The notes below the pieces were generated by a model. That model made no database searches. It was not told where the DNA came from and was given only the letters and a program-made list of their open reading frames with translations. Below are positions 24,614-31,639 of a stretch of DNA of 64,000 bases, in pieces. The stretch's first letter is position 1; the number at the start of each line of letters is the position of its first letter. This stretch comes from Pseudomonas sp. PDM15 (GTDB lineage Bacteria > Pseudomonadota > Gammaproteobacteria > Pseudomonadales > Pseudomonadaceae), in the NCBI RefSeq assembly GCF_014851565.1, contig NZ_JACVAA010000005.1, positions 124,001 through 188,000 of the forward strand. Direction: 5' to 3'. The translations under genes were made by a program, and so were the position numbers.

Positions 24614-25891
24614 TCATATAGCACGCCCCCAACGGATATGCCGTTCCTCCAAGAGGTCGCGGATGTGGTTGTAGAGGTCAATCGTGGTCATATCCTTGGC
24701 CGCGTAGTGGTCGCGGATCACCGGCCAGCATTCCCACTCGGTGAGCCGCTTAAAGGCCTTTTTTGCGCCCACCCTTTCCCTTGCCAGCAAGCTGACGAAG
24801 TTGCCCAGGAACAGCTCGACGTTCTTTCCGGAGAAGCCACGGGCCGTCTTGTAGTGGCGCTTGTAGTGGGTGTCTTCCAGCAGCGAATCGGCGGCGATAT
24901 CGACTCGCACATCCTGACGAATCAGGGTCCAGATGGCCTCATAGCGGCCGGGACGGGCTTGCAGGCGGAACTGACTAAGGCCGTAGCGCCAGAGGCCGTC
25001 TAGGTGGGCTGCAAAGGCCGCAAAGGAGCTGGTGTCGATCAGCTCGCCGGAGCGCACGTCTACCGAGCCGCTGGCGAATTGCTGGATGATCGAGTGGTGG
25101 TAGCGCAGCTCTATGCGCCACACGGCTTGGGCCGGGTTGTAGTTGTCCGGGTCGCCCTCGTCGAAGCTGTCACGACGACGCCAGACGCCTTCCCAGTAGT
25201 CGAGTTTGTCAGTGGCCTTGGCCTGCTCAGTCTTGTTGTAAATGCACAGCTGGATGCCGCCAGCGGAGCCAAACATGGAGGTTTCGCCACGGCCATACAC
25301 ACTGGCCTTGGTCGCCCAGGAAATCTCATTGATGCCCGATATGTCGCGGTGAGTGCGCGCACGGCAATGCATGCGAGCCATCAGGTCGGCAGGCGGTTGC
25401 CAGCCCTGTAGGTCTAGTGCCAGGTGCACAGCGCATTGATTGACTTCGAGGTTGGTCATCACCTCATTGGCGTAGTAGTCCATGCGAGCTTGCAGACGCT
25501 CAGGGCTCAGGGCGTCGATGGCATGCGGGGAGACTTCGATTTTCAGGTGGGGGCCGATGGCGTCGATCTTGGCGTTGAAGTTCTTCACCAGCAGGACGAA
25601 GCCCAGGTCGGCGTTCTGGAGCTTGTACTGGTAGCCGGAGTCACGTCCGACGCGACCGGAGTGCCAGCGCTGGCCGGCGAAATCGACGATGGCGCCAGGG
25701 GTTTCAAACAGCGCCATGATTTCCGGGCGGATCAGCCCCCGGTAGAGCTGGCGGACCGTGTCCACCCCGCAGCGCAGCAGACGGACTTTCGACAGGTCAG
25801 TGAGGATGGCGGTGTGGTCATCGAAGAACAGACGCCCGGTCGCTGACTCGTTGAATTCCTGATCGACTCGCAGTTGGTCCTTAACGCTCAT
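24614..25891 (-). CDS. Inovirus replication initiation protein
   Basis: Presumed rolling-circle initiator that nicks the double-stranded phage genome (RstA/Rep_trans-like family). The start MSVKDQLRVDQEFNESATGRLFFDD at 25891 has GGAGTGAG 3 nt upstream, giving 425 residues. Features include the WRIELRYHHSII segment and conserved Tyr/Lys-rich blocks such as YQYKLQNADLGFVLLVKNF. Assignment rests on length, position after zot and general resemblance to pseudomonad filamentous-phage initiators; I could not pinpoint the catalytic Tyr. It is the first gene downstream of a strong hairpin at 25967-26013. Confidence 0.75.
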   Translation of the reverse strand: MSVKDQLRVDQEFNESATGRLFFDDHTAILTDLSKVRLLRCGVDTVRQLYRGLIRPEIMALFETPGAIVDFAGQRWHSGRVGRDSGYQYKLQNADLGFVLLVKNFNAKIDAIGPHLKIEVSPHAIDALSPERLQARMDYYANEVMTNLEVNQCAVHLALDLQGWQPPADLMARMHCRARTHRDISGINEISWATKASVYGRGETSMFGSAGGIQLCIYNKTEQAKATDKLDYWEGVWRRRDSFDEGDPDNYNPAQAVWRIELRYHHSIIQQFASGSVDVRSGELIDTSSFAAFAAHLDGLWRYGLSQFRLQARPGRYEAIWTLIRQDVRVDIAADSLLEDTHYKRHYKTARGFSGKNVELFLGNFVSLLARERVGAKKAFKRLTEWECWPVIRDHYAAKDMTTIDLYNHIRDLLEERHIRWGRAI

Positions 25892-25966
25892 TTTCTCACT
25901 CCGAATTGGTACGAATTGAAACTCGGTAATTGGGTTTATCTGACGTGTTACAGGGTCGTCCCGCGC

Positions 25967-26013
25967 GCGCCTTTTGCGCATCGCTCGTGCCTCGCGCATG
26001 CGCGAAAAGGCGC
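25967..26013. other. Large hairpin between zot and the replication initiator
   Basis: GCGCCTTTTGCGCAT (25967-25981) is complementary, with one bulge, to ATGCGCGAAAAGGCGC (25998-26013), leaving a 16-nt loop. There is no U-run, so it is not a classical terminator. In a filamentous phage it could be the plus- or minus-strand origin or the packaging signal. Confidence 0.5.
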
Positions 26014-26030
26014 CCGAAAGCAGGCGCGGA

Positions 26031-27218
26031 TCACCATAGGAAGCGGCCCTTCTCGTAGGGCACCCGTGTCACGATGCTGCCGGCTTGGGCTTGCTGCTGG
26101 CCTTCCAGGGGCTGTTCCGGTGGTGGGGGCTGGCGATCGGTGTTCATGCGTTCTTGATCACTGCCCCGATCGGCGATCGCGGGATCGAAGTAGCCGTGTT
26201 TAACCGTGTTCTGGCAGAAGGCAAACGAGGTTTTGTGCCAGGTGCCTTGCTGGCTGAAGCACTCGCAGATGTAGGACTTTTGGCCATCCCTGACGGGCTT
26301 ATAGCGGCGCCGGTTGCGCTCGATGTAGCCCTCATCCGAACTCATCACGCAGGACAGCTTGGGGTAGGTCTTGGGCTTGGTTAGCTCGTCATAGATCGGC
26401 GCTGAGCTGGGCACATCGGGTATCCGCGGGGTGCGCAGGGCAAGGTATTTCTCCGCGGTGATGGCGTCCTTACCCGAAGCGCGGGCCACTGGGTTGATCA
26501 GGGAGCCGACCTGGCCTTTCACCTGATCGACCAGCCCCTTCTCCTCTGCGGGCGCGCCTTGCTCAGCGGCGGTTTCGGCCTTGCCCAGCTCGTAGCGTTC
26601 GTAGGCGCGGTAGACCAGAAAGGCCGCCCCGCCGATCACGGCCATGGCCAAGAGAAACTTGGTCGGCAGCTTGGTCTGGAAATGGTGCTGGGCGTTGGCG
26701 CTGGTGTAGACGCCGAAGAACTTCTTATCCAGGCGGACGGTCTTTTTGTCGGCGTCCTTGAAGCTGCTTTTGACCTCGACCTTTTCAATCACCGCATCCG
26801 ACTCGAAGCGCAGCAGCTGCTGCGACTTGAACACCCGCCAGTAGTGGACGTGGCCGTTACACAGGCGGCGCAAATGCACGTCGATGTAGCGCGGGTCCTG
26901 GGTGACCAAGTGCACCTCGTGGCCGGAGTGACGCATGGTCTCGAAGCGGGTGATGTGTTCCGGTGGCCGGGCGCGGGTGTCGCGGGCACCGAACCAGCCT
27001 TGCGCCTCGTCCACCACGACGATGCAGTCCTTGGGCAGATCGAACCAGAGTTCGGGGTCATCGAACTGGAACCAGCTGGCTTTAAGCAGCTCGGGCTTGA
27101 GGCCGTTGATGTTGTGGTAGTAGACCGGGCGACCTTCCGCGAAGGCCTTGGCATCGACCTCGCGAATGGTGTTGAGGGTCTTGCCGTGGCCGGGCTTTCC
27201 GGTGCGGATGTAGAGCAT
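26031..27218 (-). CDS. Zot-family assembly ATPase (pI-like)
   Basis: Inner-membrane ATPase that extrudes filamentous virions. The 395 residues start MLYIRTGKPGHGKTLNTI, with Walker A GKPGHGKT at 7-14. Walker B is CIVVVDEAQGWFGARDTRARPPEH (split block ~65-90). A single transmembrane segment lies at ~188-206 (KFLLAMAVIGGAAFLVY), then a periplasmic C-terminal part with Pro/Gln-rich tail. Zot domain order and length are normal. It lies downstream of DUF2523 and pIII-like genes as in Pf-type phages. Confidence 0.93.
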   Translation of the reverse strand: MLYIRTGKPGHGKTLNTIREVDAKAFAEGRPVYYHNINGLKPELLKASWFQFDDPELWFDLPKDCIVVVDEAQGWFGARDTRARPPEHITRFETMRHSGHEVHLVTQDPRYIDVHLRRLCNGHVHYWRVFKSQQLLRFESDAVIEKVEVKSSFKDADKKTVRLDKKFFGVYTSANAQHHFQTKLPTKFLLAMAVIGGAAFLVYRAYERYELGKAETAAEQGAPAEEKGLVDQVKGQVGSLINPVARASGKDAITAEKYLALRTPRIPDVPSSAPIYDELTKPKTYPKLSCVMSSDEGYIERNRRRYKPVRDGQKSYICECFSQQGTWHKTSFAFCQNTVKHGYFDPAIADRGSDQERMNTDRQPPPPEQPLEGQQQAQAGSIVTRVPYEKGRFLW

Positions 27219-27230
27219 GTGGCGGCCTCC

Positions 27231-27563
27231 TTATGCTTCGATGGAGGTGCCGCCCGGCTTGCGCCAGACCTGCGAACGTCGACGGTCCTGGGCCTTGTTC
27301 AGCCCCGCGATCACCAATCGAGTGGTGACGGCCGCCAGGAAGATGTTAATGGCTACATCGACCTTGGCCAGCCCGAGAATCTGCTGAATCACCAGGGTGC
27401 TAGAGCCCATGCGCGAGGTGACGTAGCCGGCCACCTGCTCGAGCAGGACGTTGTAGCCGACGTAGGTCACGAAGCCGATGCCTAGCAGGCGCAGCACGAA
27501 GTTAATCAGCGGCTGGATCAGCATGAAAACGAACTGAGCAACCCAGAGCCAGACGGGCATCAT
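27231..27563 (-). CDS. DUF2523 minor virion membrane protein (pVI-like)
   Basis: 110-residue protein of the DUF2523 type found in pseudomonad and Vibrio filamentous phages between the adsorption protein and Zot. Three hydrophobic segments are seen (~5-30 VWLWVAQFVFMLIQPLINF, ~32-45, ~70-90) and a basic tail (AQDRRRSQVWRK). By position it corresponds to the pVI minor coat protein. Its ATG overlaps the stop of the adsorption protein (4 bp), implying coupled translation. Confidence 0.82.
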   Translation of the reverse strand: MMPVWLWVAQFVFMLIQPLINFVLRLLGIGFVTYVGYNVLLEQVAGYVTSRMGSSTLVIQQILGLAKVDVAINIFLAAVTTRLVIAGLNKAQDRRRSQVWRKPGGTSIEA

Positions 27564-28771
27564 TCACCTCCAACAGCGCGGCCCACGTAGAGGGCGTAAA
27601 AGACCGCAGCTGCCGCCACGATCAGATAGGAAAGGTCGCTGGCGAACTGGCACAGCGGTTCGAACGAGAGTGAAAAGGTGCGGCCACCGTTGGTGGTCAG
27701 CGAGAACGACTTGGCCTGGGGGCAGCTGCTCGGCAGGAAGCGGGTTCCCTCGCTGAACATTTCGCTCAGATTGATTTCCTCATCCTCTTCAGCCTCGAAG
27801 TCCGGCTGATCCAAGAAGTCGGCGATATCGTCTTGCTGCCCAAGGAAGTCGGACTGTTCCAGACCGTCGCAATACTGTTCCTTCTGCAGGTAGAGCTGAG
27901 CGCAGGCGATGGCATCCCCCTCGCAGGAAAGCGGTGCGTCGCAGTTGGCAAAGCCGCCAGCAGAGCCACCGTTGTCACCGCCGCCAGGGTCACCACCTCC
28001 CGGATCACCGCCACCGGGATCGCCACCGCCAGGGTCACCACCTCCCGGATCGCCACCACCGGGATCGCCACCGCCAGGGTCACCGCCGCCCGGATCGCCA
28101 CCACCGGGATCGCCGCCACCGGAGCAGCCTTCGCCTTGTGGATTGGTATCGCAGGGATCGGGCGGAACCTCGGGCACATCGGGTTGAGGCGTGTCTGAGG
28201 TGTTGCAGGTCTCGCCGGTCTGCTCGCCCTTGTAGTCGCAGTAGGTCACGGCGCCTTCGCCGTCGAAGTTGTAGCAACCGTCCACACCAGAGGTTCGGTT
28301 GACCTTGCAGCCGCTGCTACAGGCCCAGGACGGCGGTGGAATCTCAGTGCCGGGGGCGATGTTGTTAGGGGCGTTGGAGTCTTTACGGCCTAGTGGCCAC
28401 TGGAAAACGTCAGGGTTTCCAGATACGCACTCTTCCCAGGGAACTGCGTTCACCCCCACGCCGGTGACTGAGCTTTGATCCTTGATTCCGCCCTCATAAA
28501 CGGCGTACTTGATTTCATAGAGGCAGGTGTAAATCTCTGGAGGGGAGCTAGTGACCTGCTGGACACCATTGAAGGTGAAGTCCGCGACACGACGACCATC
28601 GGGAGCCGACCACTTGCTGCGCCAGTCGTCGCGGGCAGCGTCAAGAACGGCCTGACACGCTGCCTGGGGGGTCGCGTACTCGCCGTCGTCGTACTTGTCG
28701 GGCATGTACGGAAAGGCGGCGAAGACAGCAGGCGAAAGCAGTACTAGCAGGGCGAGTAAGACACTGCGCAT
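27560..28771 (-). CDS. pIII-like adsorption protein with Gly/Asp/Pro repeat linker
   Basis: Predicted minor coat protein at the virion tip that binds the host receptor. The start MRSVLLALLVLLSPAVFA at 28771 is a good signal peptide; the earlier in-frame start would lack one. The Cys-rich N-terminal receptor-binding region (residues ~20-215) is followed by about nine GGGDP repeats (~220-265), then a second Cys-containing domain. A C-terminal transmembrane helix (~380-398, LSYLIVAAAAVFYALYVG) completes it. The Gly-rich linker and C-terminal anchor mirror pIII of Ff phages. 403 residues. The N-terminal domain is likely the host-range determinant. Confidence 0.88.
   Translation of the reverse strand: MRSVLLALLVLLSPAVFAAFPYMPDKYDDGEYATPQAACQAVLDAARDDWRSKWSAPDGRRVADFTFNGVQQVTSSPPEIYTCLYEIKYAVYEGGIKDQSSVTGVGVNAVPWEECVSGNPDVFQWPLGRKDSNAPNNIAPGTEIPPPSWACSSGCKVNRTSGVDGCYNFDGEGAVTYCDYKGEQTGETCNTSDTPQPDVPEVPPDPCDTNPQGEGCSGGGDPGGGDPGGGDPGGGDPGGGDPGGGDPGGGDPGGGDPGGGDPGGGDNGGSAGGFANCDAPLSCEGDAIACAQLYLQKEQYCDGLEQSDFLGQQDDIADFLDQPDFEAEEDEEINLSEMFSEGTRFLPSSCPQAKSFSLTTNGGRTFSLSFEPLCQFASDLSYLIVAAAAVFYALYVGRAVGGE
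27978..28112 (-). repeat. Nine 15-bp tandem repeats encoding GGGDP
   Basis: Consecutive 15-bp units with scattered synonymous differences encode the flexible linker of the adsorption protein. Such arrays can change length by slippage, altering linker length. Confidence 0.9.
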
Positions 28772-28773
28772 GG

Positions 28774-28845
28774 TCACACCCGCCCAAAGAACAGCGCCCA
28801 CAAGGCGGCCACTGTGACGATGAGAACGAACCATTCTTGAGACAT
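28774..28845 (-). CDS. Tiny hydrophobic virion-type protein (23 residues)
   Basis: From ATG 28845 (GGAAG 8 nt upstream) a 23-residue peptide, MSQEWFVLIVTVAALWALF plus four residues, is almost one membrane helix. It lies between the major coat gene, after that gene's terminator, and the adsorption protein, 2 bp before the latter. Size and position suit a pVII/pIX-like minor coat protein. A longer frame to 29001 exists but has no plausible ribosome site. Confidence 0.6.
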   Translation of the reverse strand: MSQEWFVLIVTVAALWALFFGRV

Positions 28846-28867
28846 GGCGGTTACTTCCAGCTGGATA

Positions 28868-28892
28868 AGAAAACCCCGCCGGAGCGGGGTTG
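28868..28892 (-). terminator. Terminator after the major coat gene
   Basis: On the minus strand AACCCCGC-TCCG-GCGGGGTT is followed by TTC. It lies directly after the coat gene and would let coat mRNA accumulate far above the downstream minor-protein mRNA, as in other filamentous phages. Confidence 0.82.
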
Positions 28893-28924
28893 TTCTTGCC
28901 CGGCACGGGACGTGACGAGCAGGC

Positions 28925-29131
28925 TTACAGGGCGCGACGCATGTACTTGAAGGCCGCAGCGGCCACCAGCACACCGAACACAGCCCAACCGATGGTGCCA
29001 ACGTCGGTGCCGGCCTCGGTCAGAGCAGCGGTGGCATCGGCCGGGACAGCGGCGTAGGCCTGCTGGATGGACAGAACGCCGACAGCAGCAGCGACACCGA
29101 GGGAGCGTTTCAGGGTTTGCAGTTGTTTCAT
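28925..29131 (-). CDS. Major coat protein (pVIII-like)
   Basis: Major virion subunit. The start MKQLQTLKRSLGVAAAVG at 29131 has AAAGG 8 nt upstream; another ATG two codons earlier is too close to it. The signal peptide (27 residues) ends AYA, leaving a 41-residue mature protein. That has the classic layout: short acidic N-part AVPADATAALTEAG, a hydrophobic helix IGWAVFGVLVAAAAF, and a basic tail KYMRRAL for DNA contact. A strong terminator follows. Confidence 0.93.
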   Translation of the reverse strand: MKQLQTLKRSLGVAAAVGVLSIQQAYAAVPADATAALTEAGTDVGTIGWAVFGVLVAAAAFKYMRRAL

Positions 29132-29136
29132 GGTCA

Positions 29137-29355
29137 TTACCTTTGCTTGAGTGCTTTTCGGAGGGCCAGGAAGCCGAACACCAGGGCAAACAGGGTGATT
29201 GCTTCGCCTTGCAGCTCGGCCACTTGGTCCCAGGTCAGGGCAGACCCATACAGGGCCTGCATTTCCTCTTGGGTCAGGCTGACCAGAGTTCCGGTGCAGA
29301 TGGGTTCACCACCTGCGCCGACGCTCCAGCTGCCGTCACACGCCAGGAAATTCAT
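29137..29355 (-). CDS. Prophage small membrane protein upstream of the coat gene
   Basis: A 72-residue protein with two Cys in its front half (MNFLACDGSW, EPICTGTLVSLTQEEMQALYG) and one C-terminal hydrophobic helix (~52-68, AITLFALVFGFLAL) ending in basic KALKQR. This resembles a coat-like single-span protein without a signal peptide. It overlaps the preceding zinc-binding ORF by 3-4 bp and its stop touches the coat gene's alternative ATG. Family not named with certainty; similar ORFs occur upstream of pVIII in Pf-like phages. Confidence 0.7.
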   Translation of the reverse strand: MNFLACDGSWSVGAGGEPICTGTLVSLTQEEMQALYGSALTWDQVAELQGEAITLFALVFGFLALRKALKQR

Positions 29356-29447
29356 AGGGGGCTCAGGCAGCGCGGGCAGGCTTTAACCAGCGACCACAGG
29401 CGCTTGGGGGCGCAGTTGTGGCAGTGGTTGCAGAAGATCCGGACCAT
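29352..29447 (-). CDS. Tiny Cys/His-rich (zinc-binding) ORF of the prophage
   Basis: A 31-residue frame from ATG 29447 begins MVRIFCNHCHNC and later has CPRC, giving CxxCxxC...CxxC, a plausible zinc knuckle. The stop TGA overlaps the next gene's ATG in an ATGA junction. It is one of three small Cys-rich products in the element. Very short; supported by cysteine spacing and coupling only. Confidence 0.5.
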   Translation of the reverse strand: MVRIFCNHCHNCAPKRLWSLVKACPRCLSPL

Positions 29448-29462
29448 CTGAGCCGCCCGTTA

Positions 29463-29828
29463 TCAGGACTTGGCGGCGTCAGCCGGGGTCGCCGGTTTGG
29501 CGGTCTGGCTCTGCTGCTGGGCTTGGCGCTGACCGGGTTCGGTGCGGGGCTTTGCCGACTCGATGTGCAGGGCGAGATTTTTGCCCTTGTTCTGGCCGCC
29601 ACGGTCCACCTCGAAGGTGATGCGGACCATTTCCAGCGGCTCGAAGTGAGCGCCAGCGGCGAAGACCTCGTCGGCGTGATCGTCGGCGACGGCCATGCCG
29701 ATGATGGACAGGCCGTGTTCGGTCTTGCCGTCCGGCTCATCGCCGTAGAAGACCTTTACGTACTTCGCGCCTTCCATTTCGGTTTTCTGGGTGCCCAGGA
29801 ATACGACTTCCATTACGGAACGTGCCAT
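29463..29828 (-). CDS. Probable ssDNA-binding protein (pV-like)
   Basis: A 121-residue soluble protein: beta-rich front (MEVVFLGTQKTEMEGAKYVK, MVRITFEVDRGGQNKGKNLAL) and a disordered Gln/Ala/Pro tail. Position between early genes and the coat cluster, size, and the OB-like strand pattern fit the phage ssDNA-binding protein that coats progeny strands. No sequence motif proves it. The start at 29828 has AGG about 9 nt upstream; an internal ATG five codons in is possible. Confidence 0.62.
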   Translation of the reverse strand: MARSVMEVVFLGTQKTEMEGAKYVKVFYGDEPDGKTEHGLSIIGMAVADDHADEVFAAGAHFEPLEMVRITFEVDRGGQNKGKNLALHIESAKPRTEPGQRQAQQQSQTAKPATPADAAKS

Positions 29829-30008
29829 GTGTGTTGCCTCGCTAGTGGTGCGCCTGATTGCGCGGTTTGCCTTTCAGCAGGCCGAGCGGGTCCACACGGG
29901 CGAACTTTTGAAGTTTTTCGCCCGAGGGGTTTCTCGGTATGCCGGGGGTTTACAACTCGGCCGGTGCGCGGGCCGTTATCGCGTTAACACCAAGGGCCAC
30001 GGCCCTTG
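29829..30008. other. Prophage intergenic region with hairpins (candidate origin or packaging signal)
   Basis: A 180-bp gap between two leftward genes, unusual in this compact phage. It contains GGGCGAA-N12-TTCGCCC-type pairing near 29907-29932 and a perfect hairpin CAAGGGCC-AC-GGCCCTTG at 29991-30008, directly after the stop of the next gene. No ORF is convincing. Confidence 0.4.
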
Positions 30009-30278
30009 TCATCCCGTGTCGCCACCGTCGCCCGCGACTGGTGGACCAGTCCCGGACGCCGCTGGCGATGGCTTGTCGGGTGGGGGATCGGTCGAGGCCT
30101 CGCAGGACTCGACTACCGATTGCATGGAGCGGGTCAGAATCTCTTCGATCAAGTCGGCCTCTTCGGTGAGCTGCCAGGTGCTGAGGCCGACGCCAAGAGC
30201 AATGCCGATGATTACCGGGATGGTCCATTGGCCCAGGAGCCAAAACATGTAGCGGCCGAAGCTGACAGTCAGGCTCAT
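30009..30278 (-). CDS. Prophage membrane protein, unknown
   Basis: From ATG 30278 (MSLTVSFGRYMFWLLGQWT) 89 residues with one membrane segment (~10-32, FWLLGQWTIPVIIGIALGVGL). An acidic helical stretch (EEADLIEEILTRSM) and a Pro/Gly-rich tail follow. It lies 4 bp downstream of the Cys-rich gene. Not recognised; similar single-span proteins occur in the early region of Pf-like phages. Confidence 0.6.
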   Translation of the reverse strand: MSLTVSFGRYMFWLLGQWTIPVIIGIALGVGLSTWQLTEEADLIEEILTRSMQSVVESCEASTDPPPDKPSPAASGTGPPVAGDGGDTG

Positions 30279-30282
30279 TGGC

Positions 30283-30573
30283 TCAGCCCTCCAACTCGAA
30301 CGGCTCGCGGATTGGAACGAAGGGCGTTGGATTGCCCGAGTCGTGAATAACGTTCCAGTACTTCGGGGGCCGGCGCGGTGGCGTGTGTTTCGCGCAGAGA
30401 GAGGCAGGGCTCGCCTTCCAGATTCCATCGACCTTGGCCACAGACGCGGGGTGGCATTGGTCGCAGGGTGTGGACTGGGAGAGCGCGGGAGCCGGTGCGC
30501 GACGGGACCAGCACACAGAGCAGTCGCAGTTGTCGGCGTGCGGTAGGTGTAGATAGCGGTCGAGAGTGTTCAT
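30283..30573 (-). CDS. Prophage Cys-rich (zinc-binding) protein
   Basis: 96 residues from ATG 30573. CDCSVCW (~17-23) and TPCDQCHP (~35-42) supply a four-cysteine metal site; a third Cys and His lie at SLCAKHTPP. The remainder is Pro-rich and likely disordered. It sits directly after the HTH gene (3 bp), so it is probably an early regulatory or replication accessory protein. Function unknown. Confidence 0.6.
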   Translation of the reverse strand: MNTLDRYLHLPHADNCDCSVCWSRRAPAPALSQSTPCDQCHPASVAKVDGIWKASPASLCAKHTPPRRPPKYWNVIHDSGNPTPFVPIREPFELEG

Positions 30574-30576
30574 GGC

Positions 30577-30792
30577 TCATGCCGTCCACTCCTGTTCCAG
30601 CAGCCAGGAACGCAGCAGAGCGCTATTCACCATGCGAAGCTTCCCCAGCTTCACCGACGGCAGAACACCGCGATACACCCAAGCGCGGGCAGTGCCAACG
30701 GTCAGCCCATTGCGGTCGGCCCACTTCTCAATAGTTTCTACATCCTGTTGCGGCCCTGCCAGCTTGCCGGGCTCCAGCTCTTCCAGTTCCAT
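30577..30792 (-). CDS. Excisionase-like / small HTH regulator
   Basis: 71 residues from ATG 30792; a GTG start 11 codons earlier is possible. The core DVETIEKWADRNGLTVGTARAWVYRGVLPSVKLGKL (two blocks) is a MerR/AlpA-type winged helix with the loop VYRG-x-LPxxKLGK, typical of phage Xis proteins and early activators. It is first gene of the leftward phage operon, directly facing the probable repressor across a palindrome-rich control region. Confidence 0.75.
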   Translation of the reverse strand: MELEELEPGKLAGPQQDVETIEKWADRNGLTVGTARAWVYRGVLPSVKLGKLRMVNSALLRSWLLEQEWTA

Positions 30793-30826
30793 GCTCGTTC
30801 CGTCACTATTCGTCTCAATAAGCACG

Positions 30827-30897
30827 TAAATGAGTCAGCTCATTTATGTAATGTACAACCGTAATATACATAACGAGACGCACGATGTGTATATTAC
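30827..30897. promoter_or_regulatory. Prophage control region with operator-like palindromes
   Basis: Contains a perfect inverted repeat TAAATGAG-TCAG-CTCATTTA (30827-30846). A second motif occurs three times: GTAATGTAC (30848-30856), GTAATATAC (30861-30869) and inverted GTATATTAC (30889-30897). It is AT-rich and lies between the divergent HTH gene and probable repressor, so it presumably holds both promoters and the lysogeny operators. Confidence 0.7.
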
Positions 30898-30926
30898 AAA
30901 GACACGGTTTTAGACCGTTTGAGTCT

Positions 30927-31190
30927 ATGGACGAAAGGATTAGGCGCTTAATTGACATAACAGGTGTCGATGAGCTGGTGAGAGCAACCAGCATCGGCGG
31001 CACCCGGTGGAAGACGGTGCGCTATGACAAGAGAACGAGGATCAGCACCCAAGAGGTTGCAGCCCTCGTCTCTCTCTATCCGCAGTACGCCCTGTGGATT
31101 GCTAGTGGCGAGGTGCATCCGGAGTGCGGCCAAACAAGCCCTGACTACGATGCAGCCAATTCAAAATTGCCCAGTCAGAACGCGGGATAG
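30927..31190 (+). CDS. Probable prophage repressor (HTH, Cro/CI-like)
   Basis: From ATG 30927 (MDERIRRLIDITGVDELVRATSIGGTRWKTVR in two helical blocks) 87 residues. The pattern of a short helix bundle with LVRATSIGGTRWKTVRYDKRTRIST resembles small phage repressors whose recognition helix lies near TRWKTV. The segment VAALVSLYPQYALWIASGEV is typical of Pf-like C repressors. An upstream ATG at 30885 would start inside the inverted repeat of the control region, so I favour the second. Transcribed away from the leftward operon. Confidence 0.65.
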   Translation: MDERIRRLIDITGVDELVRATSIGGTRWKTVRYDKRTRISTQEVAALVSLYPQYALWIASGEVHPECGQTSPDYDAANSKLPSQNAG

Positions 31191-31255
31191 CGATCACTAA
31201 GGAAGTAGCTAGACGCTGGTATTCCCGAAGGATGGGCGGCGAAAAGGACTGAAGC

Positions 31256-31609
31256 ATGCGAGTGGATGACGAGGACGTTTACATTCGGCCAAGGCACCGG
31301 GAGCGGAGCTCTTTTGAATGGCTTGGCATCATCACCCTGGCAATCGTGCTAGGCACCTTCATCACTGATGGCATTCGGGTTCTAGCAGCAAATGCATGGA
31401 TGAATTATCAGCTTGAGCAGCTATCCAGGGAGTTTCAGCGCGGTAAAGCTGAGAGTCGTAGGGATGCTGAGCTACGTCAGCAAGCCTTACAAAAACAGCA
31501 GATCGAGAGGCGCTTACAGTCGTATGAGTGCCGATTCTGGTGGGATCAGTTCCGCGACAATCCAACGGCTAAAAACGAAGCAAAAAAAATGCAAAGCTGC
31601 GGGGTTTGA
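31256..31609 (+). CDS. Prophage membrane protein with coiled coil, unknown
   Basis: 117 residues from ATG 31256 (AAGGAC upstream). One transmembrane segment (~20-42, FEWLGIITLAIVLGTFITDGI) is followed by a charged helical region rich in Gln, Arg and Glu (~50-90), likely coiled coil. The C-terminus has two Cys. It lies downstream of the repressor and may be expressed in the lysogen. A superinfection-exclusion role is a guess from position only. Confidence 0.65.
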   Translation: MRVDDEDVYIRPRHRERSSFEWLGIITLAIVLGTFITDGIRVLAANAWMNYQLEQLSREFQRGKAESRRDAELRQQALQKQQIERRLQSYECRFWWDQFRDNPTAKNEAKKMQSCGV

Positions 31610-31637
31610 TAGAGGGGGGGGGCGAGCCCCCCTCTAT
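31610..31637. terminator. G/C-run hairpin between convergent prophage genes
   Basis: ATAGAGGGGGG and CCCCCCTCTAT form a strong stem around GGCGAG between the ends of the membrane protein gene and the OLD gene. There is only a short AT stretch after it, so termination is likely but not textbook. Confidence 0.6.
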
Positions 31638-31639
31638 AA

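Noticed and set aside
27978..28112. Regular short repeats, possible CRISPR array
   Set aside because: The 15-bp units are contiguous without spacers and encode GGGDP in frame within the adsorption protein.
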